Shown here: positions 24,517 to 33,585 of the stretch, one piece after another
Layout: each line of letters begins with the position of its first letter
How positions within the stretch are numbered: position 1 is the stretch's first letter
From: CTSOIL-112 sp964293815
GTDB taxonomy: Bacteria > Pseudomonadota > Gammaproteobacteria > Burkholderiales > Burkholderiaceae
Length of the DNA stretch: 64,000 nt
Assembly (NCBI GenBank): GCA_964293815.1
Contig: CAXYYC010000006.1
Span: forward strand, 22,006-86,005
Reading direction: 5' to 3'
Notes under the pieces: generated by a model
Database searches by the model: none
The model's input: the letters and a program-made list of their open reading frames with translations, nothing else
Told to the model about the DNA's origin: nothing
Program-made: the position numbers and the translations under genes

Positions 24517-25459
24517 TCCCACCGCCCTATTCATCCTCGGCCCGACCGCTTCAGGTAAAACCGCGCTCGCGCTGGCGCTGGCACAACAGCGCCCCATCGA
24601 AATTATTAGCGTGGATTCGGCGTTGGTCTATCGCGGGATGGACATCGGCACGGCGAAACCCTCACGCGTGGAGCAAGCCATTTGCCCGCATCACCTGATC
24701 GACATCATTGAGCCGACCGAGGCGTACAGCGCGGCGCAGTTTGCCAAAGATGCCGAGCGTTTGATTCATGAAATTCACGCGCGTGGGCGACTGCCGGTTT
24801 TGGTCGGCGGAACGATGCTGTATGTAAAAGCACTGATTGAGCCATTGACCGCACTACCCGAATCCGATGCAGCCATTCGCGCAGAGATTGATGCGCAGGC
24901 GGCGCAATTGGGCTGGCCTGCGATGCATGCGCAATTGGCGCAGATTGACCCGATCACTGCTACACGAATTGAGCCAAACGACGCGCAACGCATCAATCGC
25001 GCGATTGAAATTTTCCGCATTTCGGGTAAACCGATGGCGCAGTGGTTGGCCGAGGATGCGCACAATCAAGGCGCGCATACGCTGTCATTCCAACCAATTC
25101 TAACCGCCTTAATTCCCGAGCCGCGCGCGTTGCTGCACGAGCGCATCAATCAGCGCTTTGTCAGCATGCTGGAAGCGGGATTTTTGGACGAAATGCGCAC
25201 CTTGCGCGCACGCGGTGATCTGCATTTGGGCTTGCCATCGATGCGCTGTGTTGGCTACCGTCAGGCGTGGGAGCATTTGGATGGTTTGTATGGCATTGAT
25301 GAATTGATTGAAAAAGGTCAGGCGGCCACGCGCCAATTGGCCAAACGACAAATGACTTGGATACGCGGTATGCCGCAAATTCAGGTGTTTGATTCTGCCA
25401 AATTAACTGCTACAAATACAGACGCATTGTTGAGTCGTATCCATGAGTTAATTGATTGA
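24503..25459 (+). CDS. miaA: tRNA dimethylallyltransferase
   Basis: Adds a dimethylallyl group to A37 of tRNAs that read codons starting with U. 318 residues from the ATG at 24503. The open frame extends upstream through the previous gene, but homology starts at METVNPTALFILGPTASGKTALALALAQ. The P-loop GPTASGKT is at 12-19, then DSALVYRGMDIGTAKP, LVGGTMLYVKAL, AQRINRAIEIFRISGKP, and MRCVGYRQAWEHLDG, with ATRQLAKRQMTWIRG near the end. The substrate DMAPP comes from the MEP pathway encoded at 5111-8235. Confidence 0.95.
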   Translation: METVNPTALFILGPTASGKTALALALAQQRPIEIISVDSALVYRGMDIGTAKPSRVEQAICPHHLIDIIEPTEAYSAAQFAKDAERLIHEIHARGRLPVLVGGTMLYVKALIEPLTALPESDAAIRAEIDAQAAQLGWPAMHAQLAQIDPITATRIEPNDAQRINRAIEIFRISGKPMAQWLAEDAHNQGAHTLSFQPILTALIPEPRALLHERINQRFVSMLEAGFLDEMRTLRARGDLHLGLPSMRCVGYRQAWEHLDGLYGIDELIEKGQAATRQLAKRQMTWIRGMPQIQVFDSAKLTATNTDALLSRIHELID

Positions 25460-25549
25460 TTTCGAGATCACTCAACAACACTATCCTCAAAATATTGTTC
25501 AACTTGATGAGCGGTTTCTACACAGAGAGATAGACGCTGCAAGCAAACC

Positions 25550-25735
25550 GTCGCTAATCACGCAGAATAAATGCGCTGTTCTCCTCGTCGGTTTGCTGAT
25601 TGAGCATTTGCATAGCAAATGCGAGTTTCAAACCGACCACACTCTCGCATTCATTGTGTTGCGAGATTGTGACTTGATTTTTTGCTTACTTTTTACATCA
25701 AGGTAAAAAGTAAGCGCCACGCGGCGGAGAGCGAA
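25550..25735 (+). repeat. Structured repeat element, copy B (~186 nt)
   Basis: Second copy of the element at 12410-12596, almost the same length. A long hairpin is closed by GTCGGTTTG (25587-25595) and CAAACCGAC (25629-25637), with inner GCATTTGC-ATA-GCAAATGC. The second hairpin has 13-bp arms (25684-25696 with 25703-25715) around the same loop ATCAAG. The 20-base tail GCCACGCGGCGGAGAGCGAA (25716-25735) is identical. Inner stems differ from copy A by paired changes. The short open frame through this stretch is not a credible gene. Confidence 0.7.
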
Positions 25736-25756
25736 TAATTGATAAAACACGCCACG

Positions 25757-25790
25757 AAAAAACACCCCGACATTCATCGGGGTGTTTGAT
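25757..25790 (-). terminator. Intrinsic terminator of the amino-acid binding lipoprotein gene
   Basis: On the minus strand AACACCCCGA-TGAATG-TCGGGGTGTT is followed by a T-run (TTTTTT across the stem end). It lies about 30 bases beyond the stop at 25816. Confidence 0.85.
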
Positions 25791-25815
25791 ATGATATATT
25801 ACAAAAATCGAGCCA

Positions 25816-27000
25816 TTATTTCACTGATTCAACCAAAGTAAATTTACCGCTTTTGGCTTCGAGAATCGCGACTTCTGCGTCTTTACGCTCGCCATCCGGC
25901 AGGAAAGCCACCGTGCCGCTCAAGCCACTGACGCTGACCGTTGGCAAGGCCGCAGCAATTTTCATTGCATCCGGCGCACCGGCTTTTTTGATCGCTTCGG
26001 CCAATACCATCACTGCATCATAGGTCAATGGTGCGTAGGCTTGCACCGTTTGGCCTTTGAATTTTTGCTCGTATTGTTTGGTGAAGTCCGCGCCGCCTTT
26101 CATCGCGTCAACCGGAACCACGGTAGATGAGCAGAGTGTGCCTTCGCCCGCAGCGCCAGCCAATTTCAAATAGTTGGGCGTACAAGCCGCATCCGGCATG
26201 AATACGAAGCTGGTCAAACCGAGCTCGCGCGCTTGTTTGGCCAATACCGCGCCGGTGTCGTCATAGCCGCCCCACATGATGCCTTCGGCACCAGAGGCTT
26301 TGATCTTGGTCAGGAGTGATTTGAAGTCAACCGTTTTGTCGGTAGCTGACTCGCGCATCACCACGTCCATACCCAATTCTTTGGCTTTTTTCTCCACTTC
26401 ATCAGACAGACCTTTGCCATACGCCGTTGCATCATCCAAAATGGCGAATTTTTTCACGCCTTTTTTCTGTGCGTACACGGCCAATGCAGGGCCTTGCATA
26501 CCGTCATGCGCGTCCATGCGGAAGACAGAGGTCAAATTGTCGGCCATTTTCGGTGCTTTTTTGATCACATCTGGATTGGTACTGACGGTCAATGAGGCTA
26601 CATTGGCGCGTGCGTAAATCGGGTTGGCGATCATGGTCACGCCTGAGTTGTAGTGACCGACAACAGCGACAATGCTTTTGTCATCAGCGGTTTTTTGCGC
26701 TACGGTTGCGCCGGTTTTCGGATCGGCTGCGTCGTCCTCTGAGACGATTTCAATTTTGTATTTTTTGCCGCCTACGTCCAAACCGCCTTTGGCATTGATT
26801 TCGTCCGCCGCCAAGACCGCACCATTGGCAAAGTCCAAACCGGCGCTGGCTTGACCACCGGAGAGTGGGCTACCCGTCGCAATGCGAATCACGTCACCTT
26901 TACCGGAACCGCCTGCATCACCTGATTTACCACCACATGCGCTCAAACCACCGGCAACTGCTACAGCGACCAAAGCCGCCAACCATTGTTTTTTCATCAT
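25816..27000 (-). CDS. Branched-chain amino acid ABC transporter substrate-binding lipoprotein (LivK/LivJ type)
   Basis: 394 residues. A lipoprotein signal ends in LSACGG (acylated Cys at 22), then a glycine-rich linker, then a periplasmic binding protein type I fold (IRIATGSPLSGGQASAGLDFANGAVLAADEINAKGG; VVGHYNSGVTMIANPIYA; AYGKGLSDEVEKKAKELG). An AGGAG site 6 bases upstream sets the first of two ATGs as start. It normally works with the LivHM permeases and LivGF ATPases, none of which are nearby. The gene stands alone with its own terminator, so it must serve a transporter encoded elsewhere. The ligand could be leucine/isoleucine/valine or a related amide. Confidence 0.92.
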   Translation of the reverse strand: MMKKQWLAALVAVAVAGGLSACGGKSGDAGGSGKGDVIRIATGSPLSGGQASAGLDFANGAVLAADEINAKGGLDVGGKKYKIEIVSEDDAADPKTGATVAQKTADDKSIVAVVGHYNSGVTMIANPIYARANVASLTVSTNPDVIKKAPKMADNLTSVFRMDAHDGMQGPALAVYAQKKGVKKFAILDDATAYGKGLSDEVEKKAKELGMDVVMRESATDKTVDFKSLLTKIKASGAEGIMWGGYDDTGAVLAKQARELGLTSFVFMPDAACTPNYLKLAGAAGEGTLCSSTVVPVDAMKGGADFTKQYEQKFKGQTVQAYAPLTYDAVMVLAEAIKKAGAPDAMKIAAALPTVSVSGLSGTVAFLPDGERKDAEVAILEAKSGKFTLVESVK

Positions 27001-27208
27001 TTTGTACTCCTGAATATCAATTTATTGTTGATCGGATCACGTCTGTAATTATGGGTTCGCCGCTGTTTGAAGCGATACGATCCGACATCAAAAAACAGCT
27101 ATGGCGCGCAGTCTAATGGTGATTGTGGATAAAAACAAGAGTGCAGGCTCAATATCTGGTAAATATATTGGTAATAATTCTTAGCAGTATACGGATCAGC
27201 GGCATAAA

Positions 27209-27898
27209 TCACTGCCAAACCACACCATCTTTGCTTTTTTTTGCCATTTGTTCGAGGTATTGCTGATGCAGATTTTGATCGTATTCGTCCACCGCAATCG
27301 AGGACAAAATCAGTTGCCGCACGTCCAATGTCACGCCAGAAGCATTGTCCGCCGCGCCGTGTTGGATGTCGATGCTCAAGGTTTCTTGCCCGCGCGTCAT
27401 GGCGAGGTACACCTCGGCGAGAATCTCGGCGTCGAGTAAAGCGCCGTGCAGCACACGGTGCGCATTGGATACGCCCAACCGCTCGCACAGCGCGTCCAAG
27501 TTATTGCGCTTGCCGGGGAACATTTGCCGCGCCATGTGCAGGGTGTCTTCAACGGCGCAGACGGTTTCCATCGGCGCGCGCTGGAGGGCGGCCAATTCGG
27601 CGTTGATGAATTTGGTATCAAATGCGGCGTTGTGAATCAGCACGGTTGCGCCGTCGATAAATTCGAGCAAATCGTCGGCAATGGTTTTGAACAGCGGTTT
27701 GTCGCTGAGAAATTCAGTGGTCAATCCATGCACCGCGAGCGCGCCCTCGTCCGAATCGCGCTGTGGATTGAGGTAGTGGTGAAAGTGTCGGCCAGTGAGT
27801 TGGCGATCAATCATTTCGACCGCGCCAATTTCAACCAATTTATGTCCCAATTCGGGTTCAAAACCTGTGGTTTCGGTATCGAGTATGACGTAACGCAT
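27209..27898 (-). CDS. dnaQ: DNA polymerase III epsilon subunit (3'-5' proofreading exonuclease)
   Basis: 229 residues. DEDDh exonuclease motifs: ExoI DTETTGFEPELGHKLVEIGAVE (Asp7, Glu9), ExoII HNAAFDTKFINAEL, and ExoIII HRVLHGALLDAEILAEVYLAM with the catalytic His and Asp. The C-terminal tail is expected to bind the alpha subunit. The start ATG shares one base with the rnhA stop (TAATG). The order rnhA-dnaQ, with a divergent gloB nearby, is conserved in beta- and gammaproteobacteria. Confidence 0.96.
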   Translation of the reverse strand: MRYVILDTETTGFEPELGHKLVEIGAVEMIDRQLTGRHFHHYLNPQRDSDEGALAVHGLTTEFLSDKPLFKTIADDLLEFIDGATVLIHNAAFDTKFINAELAALQRAPMETVCAVEDTLHMARQMFPGKRNNLDALCERLGVSNAHRVLHGALLDAEILAEVYLAMTRGQETLSIDIQHGAADNASGVTLDVRQLILSSIAVDEYDQNLHQQYLEQMAKKSKDGVVWQ

Positions 27899-28365
27899 TA
27901 TGATTCCTTCGTCGTTGTATCAGTTTGTACGCTGACAACGCCGCGATTGGCCAGTTCGTCCGCGCGTTCGTTATCAATGTGTCCTGCGTGGCCTTTAACC
28001 CAATGCCAGCTCAAATCGTGCGTATGCAGCAGGCTGTCCAGTGTTTTCCATAAGTCGTCGTTTTTGACCGCTTGCTTGCTCGCAGTTTTCCAACCGCGCG
28101 CTTTCCAGCTCTCCAGCCATTCGGTCACGCCTTTTTGCACATATTGCGAATCGGTGTAGATTTCAACCTGTGAACGCTTTTTCAGTGCGCGCAAGCCTTC
28201 GATTACCGCCAGCAGCTCCATGCGGTTGTTCGTAGTGTGCGCTTCGCCGCCGAATAGCTCCTTTTCGTGCGCGCCGTAGCGCAGCAACGCGCCCCAGCCG
28301 CCAACGCCCGGATTGCCTTTGCACGCGCCATCGGTGTAGATTTCCACTGTTTTTTTGCTTTGCAT
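27898..28365 (-). CDS. rnhA: Ribonuclease HI
   Basis: 155 residues. It removes the RNA strand of RNA-DNA hybrids. Motifs: VEIYTDGACKGNPGVGGWGA (first catalytic Asp at 12), TTNNRMELLAVIEGL (Glu), EIYTDSQYV (Asp) and HWVKGHAGHIDNERADELAN (His and last Asp). All four carboxylates are present. It is translationally coupled to dnaQ and lies 24 bases after the methyltransferase gene. Confidence 0.97.
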   Translation of the reverse strand: MQSKKTVEIYTDGACKGNPGVGGWGALLRYGAHEKELFGGEAHTTNNRMELLAVIEGLRALKKRSQVEIYTDSQYVQKGVTEWLESWKARGWKTASKQAVKNDDLWKTLDSLLHTHDLSWHWVKGHAGHIDNERADELANRGVVSVQTDTTTKES

Positions 28366-28389
28366 CTGTCTATTCTATTAACTATATTG

Positions 28390-29208
28390 CTATTGGGGCG
28401 ACTGCGTCGCATTGTCTGTCCGCACCGCCGGCTGCACCACCCATTTTTTACCGGCTTTTTTCTCATCAATCAGACCAACCAGCGTCGGCGAATGCACCCG
28501 TTTGACCACCAGTAGCGCGTACACCGCGCCCGCAAAGCCCCACCAGCGATCACCGGCTTTATCCAGCCACCGGCTGCGATTGAGCCATTTGTCCTGCATC
28601 ACATACGGCGTATAGCAGGCGTATTTGCCCTGCATCACGTCGCAGTTGAGCAACTCAATCCAGTCCTTGAGCCGGCTGATGTGCAACGGCGGATGCGGCA
28701 TATTGCGGTACACGCCAAAACGCTCACCGCTCTGAAATTTTGCCTGCAAACCCCACAAGCTAAACGGATTAAAGCCCAAAATAATCAGCCGCCCCTCCGC
28801 GCGCAACACACGGTAGGCTTCGCGCAAAACACCATGCGGGTCGGGGTGCTCGTCCAGTGTATGCGGTAAAATCACCACGTCCAAGCTGTCGCTGGAAAAG
28901 GGCAGTACCGAAAAATCCCCCACATCCAATCGCCGCACGCCGTGCTCATCTGGCTGGCTCGGCTGTACATGCACATCACCGCGCTCAATCGCATAACGCT
29001 CAGAACAACGATTGCCCGCCAATCCGCCAATCCGCCCATAATGTCCCAATTGGATGGCATAATAGCCAAAAGCATCGCTCAACCATTCACTGAGTAACTG
29101 CCTTTCCCATGCGGTCACCGCCTGACCGGACACGCTGTCCCAGTAGGCCACGGGCGCTGTTTTGGATGTGCGCCCCGCGTTGGAAGAAAGCTGATTGTGT
29201 GTACTCAT
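28390..29208 (-). CDS. Class I SAM-dependent methyltransferase (YafS-like)
   Basis: 272 residues. The fold is seen in the DFSVLPFSSDSLDVVILPHTLDEHPDPHGVLREAYRVL region (about 110-150), followed by EGRLIILGFNPFSLWGL, which are typical of the methyltransferase 11 family. The first SAM motif is weak (QLGHYGRIGGLAGNRC). The place between gloB (divergent) and rnhA matches E. coli yafS, whose substrate is not known. The 22-base distance between the divergent starts of this gene and gloB means that their promoters overlap. Confidence 0.85.
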   Translation of the reverse strand: MSTHNQLSSNAGRTSKTAPVAYWDSVSGQAVTAWERQLLSEWLSDAFGYYAIQLGHYGRIGGLAGNRCSERYAIERGDVHVQPSQPDEHGVRRLDVGDFSVLPFSSDSLDVVILPHTLDEHPDPHGVLREAYRVLRAEGRLIILGFNPFSLWGLQAKFQSGERFGVYRNMPHPPLHISRLKDWIELLNCDVMQGKYACYTPYVMQDKWLNRSRWLDKAGDRWWGFAGAVYALLVVKRVHSPTLVGLIDEKKAGKKWVVQPAVRTDNATQSPQ

Positions 29209-29230
29209 AACTGATTTTTGGAAATGCCCT

Positions 29231-30175
29231 ATGACTCATGAAACGATGGCTTCAGCAAACCATGCGCTGCATCACGAAACGCATCACGAAACGCATCACG
29301 AAACGCATCATAAAGCGCATTATGAACTCATTGCCCTACCTGCGCGCACCGACAACTACATTTGGTTGATTCGCAATCAAACCCACGCTTGGGTCGTCGA
29401 TCCGTCGCTGGCCGAACCTGTGCGTGATTATATCGCGCAACACGGTTTGATATTGGCCGATCTGTTGATCACGCACCACCACTACGATCATGTGGAAGGC
29501 ATCGCCGAGCTGGCGCCACTCGTACAAGGCCGCATCATCGGCGACTCCGAACGCATCCACGGACTGACTGAGCACATTCATGCACCGACGCATATTCAAT
29601 TATCGTTCAGTCAAGCGACCGTACACGTACTCGCCACTCCGGGACACACCCACGATCATGTGAGCTACTACTGTCCACATTTGCTCCAAACCGCCGTGCT
29701 ATTCTGCGGCGATGCTTTGTTCAGTGCTGGTTGCGGGCGAATTTTTGATGGTACGATGGCGCAAGCCTTTGACACCATTGAACAATTCATACAGTTACCG
29801 AACGATACTTTGGTCGCCTGTGCGCATGAGTATACCTTGAGCAATTTGGACTTCGCCCTGCGTATTCAGAGCACGCACGAGGCCACTCAAGCCTATGTAA
29901 ATCAGGTAAAATACGCGCGCGAATGCGGACTGCCCAGCCTACCGAGCAATATTGGACTGGAAAAACGCATCAATCCGTTTTGTCGCGCGGTCAGCATGGG
30001 AATGTCAAGCGAACCACTGGATACGGCTTGGATTGAAGGATTGAATCATTTGGCGCAGAGCGTCGAACTACCCGCCATTTCGTTGACTCATGTAGACACG
30101 AGCGAACCGAGCGCCCGAAAAGCACTGGCTTTGGCCTTGTTCACATTGTGTCGTGAACTGAAAAATCGAATTTAA
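29231..30175 (+). CDS. gloB: Hydroxyacylglutathione hydrolase (glyoxalase II) with histidine-rich N-terminal extension
   Basis: 314 residues from the ATG at 29231. Hydrolyses S-lactoylglutathione to lactate and glutathione. Metal-binding motif THHHYDHVEG at 81-90, GHTHDHVSYY, CGDALFSAGCGRIFDG and CAHEYTLSNLDFAL are all present. The family core starts near YELIALPARTDNYIWLI. The preceding 30 residues are unusual, with three perfect HHET units plus a degenerate HHKA, encoded by 12-bp tandem repeats. The partner glyoxalase I gene is at 58207-58605. Confidence 0.94.
   Translation: MTHETMASANHALHHETHHETHHETHHKAHYELIALPARTDNYIWLIRNQTHAWVVDPSLAEPVRDYIAQHGLILADLLITHHHYDHVEGIAELAPLVQGRIIGDSERIHGLTEHIHAPTHIQLSFSQATVHVLATPGHTHDHVSYYCPHLLQTAVLFCGDALFSAGCGRIFDGTMAQAFDTIEQFIQLPNDTLVACAHEYTLSNLDFALRIQSTHEATQAYVNQVKYARECGLPSLPSNIGLEKRINPFCRAVSMGMSSEPLDTAWIEGLNHLAQSVELPAISLTHVDTSEPSARKALALALFTLCRELKNRI
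29270..29317 (+). repeat. 12-bp tandem repeat inside gloB
   Basis: CATCACGAAACG is repeated three times exactly (29270-29305) and once with changes (29306-29317). The period is a multiple of three, so copy-number changes would only alter the His-rich tract length. Confidence 0.85.
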
Positions 30176-30264
30176 CGATGTTGCGCCGCATTGGATCGCA
30201 GTGAGCGAGCCGGCACAACTCCACTACCCAAGCGCGCATGAGCCGTTTGGCACAAAGGAATTTT

Positions 30265-32712
30265 ATGTTGCGTAAAACCCCTTGGAAGCGAGCATCCGCA
30301 CCACAGAGCCTAAAACTGCGTTTGAGCGCACAAGCCACCCTGATCGCACTGTCTGCCCTGTTTATGAGCGCCTGTTCAACGCCGCAAGGCACCGGCCCCA
30401 CCACCCAGCACAAAATCCAGTCAGCACACTCCAACGATATCTGGCAACGCATCCGCGATAATTTCGCCATGCCAGAATTGGAAAATCAAGAGGTTTATTC
30501 ACGTGAGAACTACTACACCACCCGCGCCGATTACGTTGGACGTATGGCCACGCGCTCGGGCGACTTTCTCTATTTAATTATGGATGAAGTCGAGCGCCGC
30601 CACATGCCGTCCGAATTGGCACTGCTGCCGTTCGTCGAAAGCGCCTTCGTCACCACCGCGCGCTCGCCCGTTTCCGCCTCCGGCTTGTGGCAATTCATGC
30701 CCGCCACGGGGCGCGATTTTTCACTGCAACAAAACCGTTTTGCCGATCAGCGCAACGACGTGATGGCCTCCACCAACGCCGCCTTGGACTATTTGCAACG
30801 GCTGTATGATCGCTTTGGCGACTGGCATCTGGCCTTGGCCGCCTACAACTGGGGGCAAGGCAACGTCAACCGCGCGGTTAATCGCTCCGTAGCAGCCGGC
30901 GGCTCAGGCAAATACACCGACATTAATATGCCCGCCGAAACCCGCCAATATGTACCCAAATTGCAAGCGATCAAAAACATCGTGCGCAATCCAGCTCAAT
31001 ACGGCATCAGCCTACCCAACATCCCCAATCGCCTGCGCCACGAAGCCATCCTCGTCACACGCGACATAGACGTATCCAAAGCGGCAGAACTGGCCAACCT
31101 GTCCGAAGACGAATTCAAACGCCTCAACCCCGCATACAAACGCCCAGTTATCGTAGCCGCACTCAACAGCAAAATCCTCGTGCCCGCCAACCGTGCCGAC
31201 GACTTTCGCCGCGCTTTCAGTGACAAACACCGCCAATTAGCCAGTTTAACCACCTACACCACCTACAGCACCGAGGCCTTAGCCGACATTGCAAGCAAAT
31301 ACAACACCGACGAAAATCGCCTGCGTGAGCTCAACGATATTCCCTATAGCCACAGCTATGTGCGCGCCGATTCCACCCTGATCGTGCCACGCACCCGCGC
31401 CACCGATGAAATTTCCTACTTAGCATTAAATTCCAGTGTTCGCTCCATCACAGGCGATGTCGGCATCACCGACTACAACAGCTATAGCACACCAACGCTG
31501 GTGGCTGACGCAGGCAAAAGCAGTAGCAACAACATCACCGCACCCGGCAAATCCAGCACCGGGTTAGTCGCCGACACCAGCGACGCCGACCAACTGGGCA
31601 CACTGATTAACAACACACCCAGCACACCCAACGTACCGACGTATGTACCCACCACAGTGGCAAGCACGATTACCCCAAGCAATACACCCATCAGCGCACC
31701 AACCATCCGCGACACCATCGTTGAACCACGCATAGAAACACCGGCGACAACGACCATTGCCACTACTCAAACCAACCCAAGCCACGCCACCGACATCCTC
31801 ACCATGCCACCGGTCGCCAAACCAGCCAAAGACCCAATTGCACAACTGACAGCAGGCAACACCAGCATCAGCAATGACAATACAACCGAGGCAAACCAGC
31901 TCACCGCTCGAATCACTGACGTGGGCGACAGCACCAAACCTGTTGAACGCATTACCGAAAACAACGACGGGATAACCGAGCCAACCACCCAAATCGCCGA
32001 CGCTGCTGACACAACCAACGCAACCCATGTAGCCAGCGCAAGCAATACCCCCGCAACACCAACCCTAAGCCCCACAGAAAAAATCGTAGCGGCAACAGCC
32101 GCGAGCGCTGCAGTATCCACAGCGAACGAACCCAACAGAGCCGTGGTAAGAACCAGCTACCGAGTACCCCAAACACCGCAAGTAAGCCAAGCGCCTGTGA
32201 AACCGACTCCGGCTAAAGCACCCGCCTTGGTCAAAACACCCGCCGCCAGCCAAAACAAAGCGGCTGTCGCCAACACAAAACCCAGCGCACAGCCAGCCAA
32301 AGCAAGCACCGCCGCCAGCAAGCCCGCGCTCAAGGCCACCAACAAACCGGCAGAAAAAGTGAGTAGCAAAGCATCGGCAAAATCAGCGCCGGTAAAACCC
32401 GAGCCGAAAAAAGTGGAAAGCAAACCAGCGCTCAAAGCACCGCCACCCAATACGGCCAAAACCAAAGTAGCCAACACGCAACAAACCACCCAAAAACCAG
32501 CGACTGCGGGTAAAATGCCGAGCAAAGTCGAGCTGAAAAAAGCCGAGGTCAAACCCAAAACCGCATCTGCGAGCAAAGTTGAGCCCAAAAAAGCGACTGA
32601 GGTCAGCAAAACGCCTGCGAAAATAACGCCGACCGCCGCCACAAAAACGGCGGTCAAGGGTGGTAACACCAGCAGCGTAAAACCGGCGGTGGTGACGCCG
32701 AAGAAAAAATAA
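30265..32712 (+). CDS. mltD: Membrane-bound lytic murein transglycosylase D with a very long low-complexity tail
   Basis: 815 residues from the ATG at 30265 (AAAGGAA ribosome site). A lipoprotein signal has its acylated Cys at 37 (LFMSACS). The SLT domain has PFVESAFVTTARSPVSASGLWQF with catalytic Glu near 125, NAALDYLQRLYDRFGDWHLALAAYNWG, and ETRQYVPKLQAIKNI. At least one LysM-like unit lies near 330-376 (STEALADIASKYNTDENRL...ADSTLIVPR). It cleaves peptidoglycan to anhydromuropeptides. From about 380 to the end, ~430 residues are Thr/Asn/Ser/Pro-rich, then Ala/Lys/Pro-rich and histone-H1-like, far longer than in E. coli MltD (about 450 residues in total). It lies downstream of gloB, a conserved neighbour. 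Confidence 0.93.
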   Translation: MLRKTPWKRASAPQSLKLRLSAQATLIALSALFMSACSTPQGTGPTTQHKIQSAHSNDIWQRIRDNFAMPELENQEVYSRENYYTTRADYVGRMATRSGDFLYLIMDEVERRHMPSELALLPFVESAFVTTARSPVSASGLWQFMPATGRDFSLQQNRFADQRNDVMASTNAALDYLQRLYDRFGDWHLALAAYNWGQGNVNRAVNRSVAAGGSGKYTDINMPAETRQYVPKLQAIKNIVRNPAQYGISLPNIPNRLRHEAILVTRDIDVSKAAELANLSEDEFKRLNPAYKRPVIVAALNSKILVPANRADDFRRAFSDKHRQLASLTTYTTYSTEALADIASKYNTDENRLRELNDIPYSHSYVRADSTLIVPRTRATDEISYLALNSSVRSITGDVGITDYNSYSTPTLVADAGKSSSNNITAPGKSSTGLVADTSDADQLGTLINNTPSTPNVPTYVPTTVASTITPSNTPISAPTIRDTIVEPRIETPATTTIATTQTNPSHATDILTMPPVAKPAKDPIAQLTAGNTSISNDNTTEANQLTARITDVGDSTKPVERITENNDGITEPTTQIADAADTTNATHVASASNTPATPTLSPTEKIVAATAASAAVSTANEPNRAVVRTSYRVPQTPQVSQAPVKPTPAKAPALVKTPAASQNKAAVANTKPSAQPAKASTAASKPALKATNKPAEKVSSKASAKSAPVKPEPKKVESKPALKAPPPNTAKTKVANTQQTTQKPATAGKMPSKVELKKAEVKPKTASASKVEPKKATEVSKTPAKITPTAATKTAVKGGNTSSVKPAVVTPKKK

Positions 32713-32775
32713 GCTTGTCAGCAACCCAACCACATCCGACAGTCCATTGTCGGACTGAATAACGAGGAGAACAAC

Positions 32776-33561
32776 GTGGGATTTTTACAAGGAAAACGAA
32801 TTTTAATTACCGGCGTGCTGTCGAATCGCTCAATTGCCTATGGTATTGCGCAGGCTTGCCACCGCGAGGGCGCAGAGTTGGCGTTCACCTACGTCGGCGA
32901 GCGTTTCAAAGACCGCATCACAGAGTTTGCCAACGAGTTCAACTCGAACTTGGTCTACGAATGTGACGTCGGTGACGACGCGCAGATCGATGCGGTGTTC
33001 AGCCAATTGCGCCAAGTATGGCCGCAGTTGGACGGTTTGGTACACGCCATTGGCTTCGCGCCGAAGGAAGCCATTGCCGGCGACTTTCTCGAAGGTTTAT
33101 CGCGCGAAGCGTTCAAAACCGCGCACGACATTTCAGCCTACAGCTTCCCCGCATTGGCCAAAGCCGCACAACCGATGTTGTCCGAACGCTCGGCGCTGTT
33201 GACCCTGACCTATTTGGGCGCGATGAAAGTGGTTCCGAACTACAACACCATGGGTCTGGCCAAAGCGTCATTGGAAGCATCCGTGCGTTATCTCGCCAGC
33301 AGCATGGGGCCGAAAGGCGTGCGCGTGAACGGCATTTCTGCCGGTCCGATCCGCACCTTGGCGGCCAAAGGCATCAAGGGTTTTGACAAAATTTTGAGTG
33401 AAGTCGAAGCCACCGCGCCGATCCGTCGCAATGTGACGATTGAGGATGTGGGCAATGCGGCGGCGTTCTTGCTGTCCGATTTGGCCAGCGGCATCACCGG
33501 TGAAATCACTTACGTCGATGGCGGCTTTAGCCAAGTGGTCGGCGGTATGTCAGATTTTTAA
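32776..33561 (+). CDS. fabI: Enoyl-[acyl-carrier-protein] reductase (NADH)
   Basis: Last reduction step of fatty-acid elongation. 261 residues with a GTG start preceded by GAGGAGAA. Catalytic Tyr146, Tyr156 and Lys163 (YNTMGLAK) lie at the same numbers as in E. coli FabI. Gly93 (HAIGFAP), the residue often changed in triclosan resistance, is wild type. The cofactor site GVLSNRSIAYGIA and flap AGPIRTLAAKGIKGF are present. It is followed by a strong terminator. Confidence 0.97.
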   Translation: MGFLQGKRILITGVLSNRSIAYGIAQACHREGAELAFTYVGERFKDRITEFANEFNSNLVYECDVGDDAQIDAVFSQLRQVWPQLDGLVHAIGFAPKEAIAGDFLEGLSREAFKTAHDISAYSFPALAKAAQPMLSERSALLTLTYLGAMKVVPNYNTMGLAKASLEASVRYLASSMGPKGVRVNGISAGPIRTLAAKGIKGFDKILSEVEATAPIRRNVTIEDVGNAAAFLLSDLASGITGEITYVDGGFSQVVGGMSDF

Positions 33562-33585
33562 TGCTTCATTGAGATTCGAGTCATA

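Noticed and set aside
25452..25706. 84-codon plus-strand open frame after miaA
   Set aside because: It lies across the structured repeat copy B and encodes no recognisable domain. The repeat explains the sequence.
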